From an uncultured Spirochaetota bacterium (GTDB lineage: Bacteria > Spirochaetota > Spirochaetia > Treponematales > Rectinemataceae), in assembly GCA_903821875.1 (NCBI GenBank), contig CAIJMU010000126.1:1-64000 (forward strand): a DNA stretch of 64,000 nucleotides. Reading direction: 5' to 3'. Below the pieces are notes generated by a model that was not told the DNA's origin, made no database searches, and saw nothing but the letters and a program-made list of their open reading frames with translations. Both the position numbers and the translations under genes were made by a program. How positions within the stretch are numbered: position 1 is the first letter of the stretch; the number at the start of each line of letters is the position of its first letter. Positions 58,219 through 64,000 of the stretch are shown here, piece after piece.

Positions 58219-60201
58219 ATGGCAGTCCGGCTCGGTTTGCCCGAGGTTGCGGACCTCATGCGCCGCTACCTCGAGGAGGACCAAGGTCGACGGTCGATTG
58301 CCGTCTCGGGGAAGACCCTCGAGGAGGCCTTGAAGAGCGCCTCGGTGCAGCTCGAGGTCCCCCTTGTGCGCGTCGAGTATGAAGTCGTGGAGAAGGGCGT
58401 AGCCGGACTTCTCGGCGCAGGCTCAAAGCCGTGGAAGGTAAAGGCCAGGGCGGGAGCGGAACGGAAAAAGGTCGAGTTGGCCAGCCAGGATGTCGCTGAA
58501 AGCGAGGGCGATTCCCTGTCCATGATTTCGGTCGCGCGCGACCTGGACGGACTATGCTATGTGCGCTTCTCCCCGGATGGCGTTCTCCTCAAGGTCAGCC
58601 AGCCGGAAGGCAAGGGAAAACGGGCCACGGAACGTCAAGCGATCGAGCGCCTCGAGCAGCGGGGCATCAAGGACTACGACGATGCCATGGTCAGGGAAGT
58701 GGTCAAGCACGCCTCCGGGGACTATATCCGGGTCGGTTCCTACATCTCCAACCCGGCCAACGACGCGCTCTTCTCCGTGGACATCCTCGAGCAGGAGATG
58801 AAGGCCTTTATCAGGATCTCTCCTCCTGGACCAGGGGGCTGCGACCTGTCGCGGGATACACTCATTTCTGTGCTGCGAAACAACCGGATCACCCAGGGAG
58901 TCCTTGAGGAGGTCCTCCAGGAGCTGGAGGACTCGCCGCGTTATCGCGAAGCCATACTCGTTGCTGAGGGATTGAAGCCTCAGAACGGCCGAGATGCCGG
59001 CACGATTTTCAACTTCGAGGTCGACAAGTCCAAGGTCCATCTCCGCGAGGCTTCCGACGGCAAGGTCAACTTCAGGGAACTCGGCCTGATCCAGAATGTC
59101 GTCCAGGGCCAGCCCCTGGCGAGGCGCCAGCCCCCCGAAATCGGCAAGCCTGGAAGGACAGTCACCGGCAAGATGATTCCCGCCCGCTCAGGCAAGGACA
59201 TGCCACCGCCCCTGGGACGCAATGTCCACCTCTCCGACGATGGAACCACCATCCTTGCCGACATCAATGGCCAGGTCACCTATATCAGCGGCAAGATCAA
59301 CGTCGAAGAGATCTTCGAGGTCCAGGGTGACGTCTCGGTCAAGACAGGCGACATCATGTTCCTCGGAAATGTCATCATCCTGGGCAATGTCGAGGATGGC
59401 TATTCGGTCAAGGCTTCGGGGAACATCGAGATCCGAGGCAATGTCGGCAAGGCCACTATCGTCGCCGAGGGCGACATCGTCATACACCAGGGCATCAACG
59501 CCAAGTCGGGCGGGAGCATCTACGCAGGCAAGAACCTCTGGGCGAAGTTCATAGAGAACGCCACGGTCGAGGTCGGCGAGAACCTCATCGTCTCAGAGGG
59601 CCTCATCAACTCGACGGTGGTGGCGAACAAGAAGATCATCTGCCAGGGACGGCGCGCAGCCATTGTCGGCGGCCGCTACCGTGCCTGCGAGGAGATAAAC
59701 GCGAAAACCCTCGGCTCTCCGGTCGGCGGGGCGGAGACCCTCCTCGAGGTTGGCTACGATCCGAAGAGCAAGGAGAAGTCCGACCAGCTCCAGGCCAAGG
59801 CAGCCAAGCTCAAGAAGCAGCTCGACAATTACGACAAGAACATCGCAACCCTGAATGCCCTCAAGCAGCGGAAGGAACTTTCGGAGGAAAAAGAAGCCAT
59901 CCTCCAGGACATGATCCTCCAGCGGGAGGACCTCCTGGCCGAGATCAAGTCCATCGCGAAGGATATCCAGGCGATCAATGTCTATCTCAACGGGCTCAAG
60001 GCGAAGGGTCGCATCAGCGCCTCTGGTCGCATCTATCCTGGGGTCAAGATCACGATCAAGGACACGAAGGAAGACATCCATAACGAGACAAAGGGTCTCA
60101 CCTTCTACCTCGAGAACCTCTCCATCCGGACGACGAGGTACGAGGAGCCGGAGGATGCCATCCTCAAGAAGGGTCCGCCAGATGCCTATAAGACCGATTG
60201 A
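58219..60201 (+). CDS. fapA: FapA/DUF342 protein with Jag-N-like domain
   Basis: 660 residues. The N-terminal part (VSGKTLEEALKSASVQLEVP, VVEKGVAGLLGAGSKPW) is Jag-N-like; the main part (about 230-560) is the FapA repeat-rich beta structure (GKMIPARSGKDMPPPLGRNV, NVEDGYSVKASGNIEIRGNV), with a coiled coil (about 520-600) and a final beta domain (SGRIYPGVKITIKDTKED). FapA proteins are linked to flagella or polar organisation in several bacteria; the exact role is unclear. It follows fliA by three bases. Confidence 0.88.
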   Translation: MAVRLGLPEVADLMRRYLEEDQGRRSIAVSGKTLEEALKSASVQLEVPLVRVEYEVVEKGVAGLLGAGSKPWKVKARAGAERKKVELASQDVAESEGDSLSMISVARDLDGLCYVRFSPDGVLLKVSQPEGKGKRATERQAIERLEQRGIKDYDDAMVREVVKHASGDYIRVGSYISNPANDALFSVDILEQEMKAFIRISPPGPGGCDLSRDTLISVLRNNRITQGVLEEVLQELEDSPRYREAILVAEGLKPQNGRDAGTIFNFEVDKSKVHLREASDGKVNFRELGLIQNVVQGQPLARRQPPEIGKPGRTVTGKMIPARSGKDMPPPLGRNVHLSDDGTTILADINGQVTYISGKINVEEIFEVQGDVSVKTGDIMFLGNVIILGNVEDGYSVKASGNIEIRGNVGKATIVAEGDIVIHQGINAKSGGSIYAGKNLWAKFIENATVEVGENLIVSEGLINSTVVANKKIICQGRRAAIVGGRYRACEEINAKTLGSPVGGAETLLEVGYDPKSKEKSDQLQAKAAKLKKQLDNYDKNIATLNALKQRKELSEEKEAILQDMILQREDLLAEIKSIAKDIQAINVYLNGLKAKGRISASGRIYPGVKITIKDTKEDIHNETKGLTFYLENLSIRTTRYEEPEDAILKKGPPDAYKTD

Positions 60202-60514
60202 CCTCCAGACCATGTTCCTCCAGCTCGGCCAGGTCGGGAAGGACCAGTCGGTTGAGAAGGAAGGAGCAGCCTTCACCGCATCCATGAAGAATGCCGCCGA
60301 TCTGAAGCGCCATGAGGAGAGGCTTGAGTCGGTGCAACGCACCGAGGACCCCGACTCAGGATCGCGCGAGGTAGCGGATCGCGATGGAAATTCCCAAGGA
60401 GGGGCAGCCTCGGGCGACAAGGACGGGAAGAAGGGAAGCGAAGGGAACGAGCTTCCCAAGTCCGAAGTGATCCGGGATCCCGGTCTTGGCAAGAAAATAG
60501 ACCTCTCAGGCTAG
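60182..60514 (+). CDS. Small conserved protein after fapA
   Basis: 110 residues from the ATG at 60182, overlapping the end of fapA by 20 bases. The first 40 residues (MPIRPIDLQTMFLQLGQVGK) form the only likely folded part; the rest is charged and low in complexity. I do not know the family. Its overlap with fapA and the next gene four bases away show co-translation. Confidence 0.65.
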   Translation: MPIRPIDLQTMFLQLGQVGKDQSVEKEGAAFTASMKNAADLKRHEERLESVQRTEDPDSGSREVADRDGNSQGGAASGDKDGKKGSEGNELPKSEVIRDPGLGKKIDLSG

Positions 60515-60517
60515 CCT

Positions 60518-61267
60518 ATGGGTGAATACCTCATTCTTGTCGCCATCGACATAGCCGGACTCATGGTCATCTGGTTTGTCCTCAAGGCACGTGTCCGGAA
60601 AAGCCTCGAGCTCGATGGGCTCCTCGCGGAGGCCCGCAAGGAAGTCAGGCTCCTCAACCTCGAACTCAACGAGACGACCGAGCGCAACATAAGCCTGATA
60701 GAGGACCGTTTGTCAGGGCTCCGTGAAGCCATGGCAGAGGCTGACAGAAGGCTCGGATTGCTGAAGCGCGAGGCTGGAAAGCGGCAGACCGAGACAGAGG
60801 TCTACTCGAAGCTCGGACGCCGCGCAGCCATCGTGCAGGCCGATACTTCTGGACCCTCTTCCGATCTGGACTCGCAGCCGGGAGCCCAGTCAGCGGGCCA
60901 GCCTGCGGCGCGCTCCGCTTGGACGATGCCAAAGGACCTCAACAATTCCGAGCCAGCTGACACTACGGGTGGATACTCCGGGGAACCCGTCCAGCTTCCG
61001 CCTGGCGGGGCTGTCCCGGCTCGGGCCATGGCGACCGAGCCTGCCCCCCCTGTCCCGGTGCCGCCCCGCCAGCCTGAGATCGCCCCTCCCTCTCGCCGCG
61101 AGCGGGTCCTGGGGCTGCACCGCAACGGTTTTTCGGCAGACATCATCGCAAGCAAGGTAGGTGCGACCATCGCCGAGGTGGAGCTTCTCATCTCCCTCGA
61201 CGAGGGCAGGCGGGGCCAGGGTGCCGAGGTCCGAGCCCTGGATGAAGGCTGGGGCAACGAGCAATGA
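60518..61267 (+). CDS. Membrane-anchored coiled-coil protein with C-terminal HTH-like segment
   Basis: 249 residues: an N-terminal membrane segment (about 4-22), a coiled coil (about 30-90, LDGLLAEARKEVRLLNLELN), a proline-rich linker (about 110-190) and a C-terminal segment ERVLGLHRNGFSADIIASKVGATIAEVELLI that resembles a helix-turn-helix of DUF2802/Sigma-70-like type. No family call. It overlaps the Hsp70 gene by four bases. The layout suggests a membrane-bound factor that binds DNA or another protein at the membrane. Confidence 0.7.
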   Translation: MGEYLILVAIDIAGLMVIWFVLKARVRKSLELDGLLAEARKEVRLLNLELNETTERNISLIEDRLSGLREAMAEADRRLGLLKREAGKRQTETEVYSKLGRRAAIVQADTSGPSSDLDSQPGAQSAGQPAARSAWTMPKDLNNSEPADTTGGYSGEPVQLPPGGAVPARAMATEPAPPVPVPPRQPEIAPPSRRERVLGLHRNGFSADIIASKVGATIAEVELLISLDEGRRGQGAEVRALDEGWGNEQ

Positions 61268-63087
61268 GCGCTGGCATCATCGGCATCGATTTTGGCACTA
61301 CCAACTCCCTCGTCGCCTTCATGGATGGCGACCGCCCGAGCCTCATCCCGAACGCGCGGGGAGCCCGCTCCACACCGAGCGCGGTGGCCCTCTCCTCCAA
61401 GGGCGAGATCCTCGTAGGCGAGTCGGCCAAGAACCAGGCCTTCATCAATCCAGGCAACACTGTCCTCGCGATCAAGCGGCTCCTGGGCGGCTCGGTTCCG
61501 GTCCTGATGGGGCAGCGCGAATACAGGCCCCCCGAGATCGTCGCGCTGATCCTCGGAGCCCTGCGTGCCGACGCGGAGCGCCACCTCGGCAGGGTGGTGG
61601 TCAAGGCTGTCGTCACCGCTCCAGCCCATTTTTCCGAACCTGCGCGGCGGGGTCTCCTCGAGGCAGGACGACTGGCAGGACTTGAAATTGTCAGGCTGCT
61701 TAACGAGCCGACGGCAGCCTCCCTGGCCCGTGCATGGTTGGCAGCTGGAAAGGACGGGATCGAGGCTGCAGCTGCCAGGGCCCGGCTCCTTCTCATCTAT
61801 GACTTCGGGGGCGGGACCTTCGATGTGACCATTCTCAGGCAGGAGGGTCGTGATTGCAGCGTCCTGGCCTCGCGTGGAGATGGGAAACTTGGGGGCATCG
61901 ACCTCGACCGGGAACTCTACCAGCGGGCGAAGCGCCACTTTTCCGAAGCCTACGGTCTCGATGTCGAGTCTGACCGCCTTCTTGCCCAGCAGCTGACCGA
62001 CCAGTCCGAGCGAGCCAAGATCGAGCTTTCAGAGCGGGTCGAAACGACCCTCGCCCTGCCTTTCGCCTATCGATCGGTCGATGGCAGCCTCCTCCACCCT
62101 GAGTTCACCCTCGGGAGGGTCGAGTTCGAAACCCTTGCTCTTCCCTTCATCGAGCGCAGCCTCGAATTGACCGTACGTGCCCTCGAGGATGCCAGGGTAG
62201 AAGCCAGGGAAATCGACAGCCTCATCCTCTCGGGAGGCTCGAGCCGCATCCCCCTCGTGCGGCGCCTCATCGAAGAGAGGCTCGGGCTCCGACCCTCGGG
62301 AGGAATCAATCCCGACGAGATTGTGGCCCTTGGGGCGGCGGTAGAGGGAGCCCTGATCTCTGGCTCTGAACGGCTCACGGTCCGCGATGTCGTCTCGCGC
62401 AGCTATGGCGTAGAGATCGATGGTGGTCGCTTTACCCCCCTCATCCGCAAGAACAGTCCAGTCCCCGCGACCCGCCAGCGCATGTTCACGACCGTCACCG
62501 ACAACCAGGACTCGGTGGAGATCCATGTCCTCCAAGGCGAATCGACGGTGATCAGCGAGAACCTTTCCCTGGGTCGTTTTCTCCTTGCGGGCCTCCGTCC
62601 CGTGACGGCGGGGATGCCGAGGATCGCCGTCGACTTCACCATCGATGAGTCGAATATCCTCCACGTTTCAGCCCGCGACCTCGAATCGGGGAGCATCCAG
62701 GCGATTACCATTGTCGATCTGGACAGGGGCAGCTCCGATGAAAGCGCCGAAGCCCTTGCCGGAAAGATTTCCGGGCTCAGGGCCCGGCTTGAGGAGCTTC
62801 GTTCAGGGGCTACGATGGAAGGGAGCCTCGACACCGAGGTCCGGGCAGCCATCGAGGGGGGCGCTTCAGCGGAACCCTCCCTCGGCGTCGACAAGCTTCG
62901 CGTGCTCCGTGCAGAGCTCGAGGGCCTCGTCGGCGAGCTCCTCTCCCGCGCCGTGAGGGTGCCCAGGCGCGAAGCAGCGCTTCGCGAAGCCCCCAATCCC
63001 GGAGTCGCCGCCGATGCAGCTCCTGTCCACATAGTCCAGCCCGCGGGCAAAAAAAGGGACAGGCGACGAAGGGACACTCGGACATGA
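61264..63087 (+). CDS. Hsp70-family chaperone (DnaK-like)
   Basis: 607 residues with the complete nucleotide-binding domain: GIDFGTTNSLVAFMDG, RRGLLEAGRLAGLEIVRLLN, NEPTAAS, LIYDFGGGTFDVTIL, and LILSGGSSRIPLVRRLIEE; then a substrate-binding beta domain (GRFTPLIRKNSPVPATR) and a short helical lid. It is more divergent and shorter than standard DnaK, and its J-domain partner is the next gene. It is probably a specialised second Hsp70, not the main DnaK, since grpE and dnaJ are not adjacent. Confidence 0.9.
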   Translation: MSAGIIGIDFGTTNSLVAFMDGDRPSLIPNARGARSTPSAVALSSKGEILVGESAKNQAFINPGNTVLAIKRLLGGSVPVLMGQREYRPPEIVALILGALRADAERHLGRVVVKAVVTAPAHFSEPARRGLLEAGRLAGLEIVRLLNEPTAASLARAWLAAGKDGIEAAAARARLLLIYDFGGGTFDVTILRQEGRDCSVLASRGDGKLGGIDLDRELYQRAKRHFSEAYGLDVESDRLLAQQLTDQSERAKIELSERVETTLALPFAYRSVDGSLLHPEFTLGRVEFETLALPFIERSLELTVRALEDARVEAREIDSLILSGGSSRIPLVRRLIEERLGLRPSGGINPDEIVALGAAVEGALISGSERLTVRDVVSRSYGVEIDGGRFTPLIRKNSPVPATRQRMFTTVTDNQDSVEIHVLQGESTVISENLSLGRFLLAGLRPVTAGMPRIAVDFTIDESNILHVSARDLESGSIQAITIVDLDRGSSDESAEALAGKISGLRARLEELRSGATMEGSLDTEVRAAIEGGASAEPSLGVDKLRVLRAELEGLVGELLSRAVRVPRREAALREAPNPGVAADAAPVHIVQPAGKKRDRRRRDTRT

Positions 63088-63707
63088 CGATAGAGACTGA
63101 GCCCTTCATCGATCCCCGTTCGGTGCTCGCCCTCGGTCCCGGAGCGGACGAGGGCGAGGTACGCCTTGCCTACCGTCGCCTTGTCAAACGCTACCATCCG
63201 GATATCTCCGGAGATCCCTCCACCGCCGGCAACTTCGCCAATGTCACCAAGGCCTATAAGGTACTCATTGCCCTGCCGCTTTCCACCCTGCCCGGTGCCG
63301 GTGCCTCCAACCGTTACCGAAGCGTCATCGAGGCCGGCGAAGATCTCTTCGCGCTCGGGCAGATCCTCGCCTCGGACCCCGACGAAGGCGCCCGCTGCGA
63401 GGCAGCCAAGCGCCTTGGCCTTTCTGGTCGCACCGCTGGCTATGTGTTCCTACGCAAGGCACTCTATGACAGTGACGAGCTGGTCGCGGCGCAGGCCGTT
63501 CGATCGGTAGCCCTCCTCGGTGCAATGCAGGCCGAGGGGGAGCTCGCGAGCCTCTACGGACGAGCTTCCAGCAAACTCCGTAGGCTCATCCTCGAGGTGG
63601 CTGAGGCTACCCTCGAGCCCGTTTTCAAGGGAACCCTCGTCGCGGCACTGTCTGACCCGGATTCTTCCCTCCGCGAGCATGCCCGGAGGATCCAGCTCCG
63701 CGGCTGA
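63084..63707 (+). CDS. J-domain protein with HEAT-like repeats
   Basis: 207 residues. The J domain (about residues 10-65: ALGPGADEGEVRLAYRRLVKRYHPDIS) has the HPD motif that triggers Hsp70 ATP hydrolysis. The rest (about 85-205) is helical with two or three HEAT-like units (EGARCEAAKRLGLSGRTAGY, SDELVAAQAVRSVALLGAM, SDPDSSLREHARRIQL). It overlaps the Hsp70 gene by four bases, so the two form a dedicated pair. HEAT repeats probably recruit the client. This J-HEAT layout is uncommon. Confidence 0.82.
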   Translation: MTIETEPFIDPRSVLALGPGADEGEVRLAYRRLVKRYHPDISGDPSTAGNFANVTKAYKVLIALPLSTLPGAGASNRYRSVIEAGEDLFALGQILASDPDEGARCEAAKRLGLSGRTAGYVFLRKALYDSDELVAAQAVRSVALLGAMQAEGELASLYGRASSKLRRLILEVAEATLEPVFKGTLVAALSDPDSSLREHARRIQLRG

Positions 63708-63768
63708 GCCTTGCAATGCCGGTGCCGGCAGTAGTCCTGCTCAGCCATCCTGATGCCCGTGCAGGCGC

Positions 63769-63797
63769 TGGACTCGACATAGAGAAAAAGCTATATT
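63769..63797 (+). promoter_or_regulatory. Sigma-70-like promoter of the thioredoxin gene
   Basis: TGGACT (63769-63774), 17 bases and TATATT (63792-63797) lie about 48 bases before the start codon, after a small palindrome (TGCCGG-TG-CCGGCA, 63717-63730). Confidence 0.5.
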
Positions 63798-63844
63798 AAG
63801 CCACAAGGACGCGGGACGGAAGAAACCTGTCCATGGAGGATTAC

Positions 63845-64000
63845 ATGAGCGAGCACCTTACCCTTGAAAGCTTCAAGACCAAGGTATTTAACTTCGAGGC
63901 GAACAAGGATTGGAAGTATGAGGGTGACTTGCCGGCCCTTATCGATTTCTACGCGGACTGGTGCGGGCCCTGCAAGATGATCGCCCCTGTCATCGAGGAA
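63845..64000 (+). CDS. trxA: Thioredoxin, 5' part only
   Basis: The first 52 codons of a thioredoxin run off the window end. The ATG at 63845 has GGAGG nearby; the ATG at 63833 is upstream of that site. The active site WCGPCK with the preceding IDFYADW is intact. It has its own promoter, so it is not part of the long string. Confidence 0.93.
   Translation, partial: MSEHLTLESFKTKVFNFEANKDWKYEGDLPALIDFYADWCGPCKMIAPVIEE

Noticed and set aside
63717-63730. TGCCGG-TG-CCGGCA palindrome as terminator after the J-HEAT gene
   Set aside because: The loop is only two bases and no T-run follows, so I do not call a terminator.

Overview
The window is a GC-rich chromosomal segment from a spirochaete of the Treponema/Spirochaeta type. 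The genes that show this are: a near-complete periplasmic-flagellum gene string that includes the collar protein FlbB, FlbD and a FliY-type switch protein; a hook protein with Lys165 and Cys178, the residues cross-linked as lysinoalanine in Treponema denticola; a FapA (DUF342) protein just after the flagellar sigma factor; and dcw, hslVU and flagellar genes in one direction. The species cannot be read from the sequence.

Region 1 (1-2884) is accessory DNA. It holds the 3' end of one Rpn-type PD-(D/E)XK nuclease gene and a complete paralogue, a RelE/ParE-like toxin with its antitoxin on the minus strand, a C-terminal scrap of a reverse transcriptase, a short direct repeat on both sides of the toxin-antitoxin pair, and a strong hairpin. 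Region 2 (2988-10064, minus strand) has a flavodiiron protein and a five-gene exporter operon: LolD-like ATPase, two FtsX/LolC-like permeases, a LolA-like periplasmic protein and an outer-membrane barrel protein. One permease and the barrel share the short motif LFGAET. Region 3 (10260-18919) is signalling: an OmpR-type regulator with its kinase and an exported protein, a large MASE1/PAS/GAF kinase with a receiver protein, and a receiver/CheC-like phosphatase/PAS-kinase operon.

Region 4 (19142-63707) is about 44 kb of genes on the plus strand. It starts with a promoter and four TGGG-like repeats at 10-bp spacing, a self-operator for MraZ, followed by mraZ, rsmH, ftsL, murF, mraY, ftsW, ftsQ, ftsA and ftsZ. 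Then come a tyrosine recombinase, dprA, a second tyrosine recombinase, hslV and hslU; hslU is broken by an in-frame TAG. The flagellar genes run flgB flgC fliE fliF fliG fliH fliI fliJ flbB fliK flgD flgE flbD fliL fliM fliY fliO fliP fliQ fliR flhB flhA flhF flhG, a membrane protein, fliA and fapA. They are followed by two small conserved proteins, an Hsp70 with a J-domain/HEAT partner, and the start of a thioredoxin at the window edge. motA and motB are missing from their usual place between flbD and fliL; that gap has a sigma-70-like and a sigma-28-like promoter and a perfect palindrome.

Most flagellar genes overlap or nearly touch. Every gap of about 90 bp or more between them carries an inverted repeat, which suggests that one very long transcript is divided by RNA structures and internal promoters. 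I see no tRNA, rRNA, CRISPR array or intact insertion sequence.
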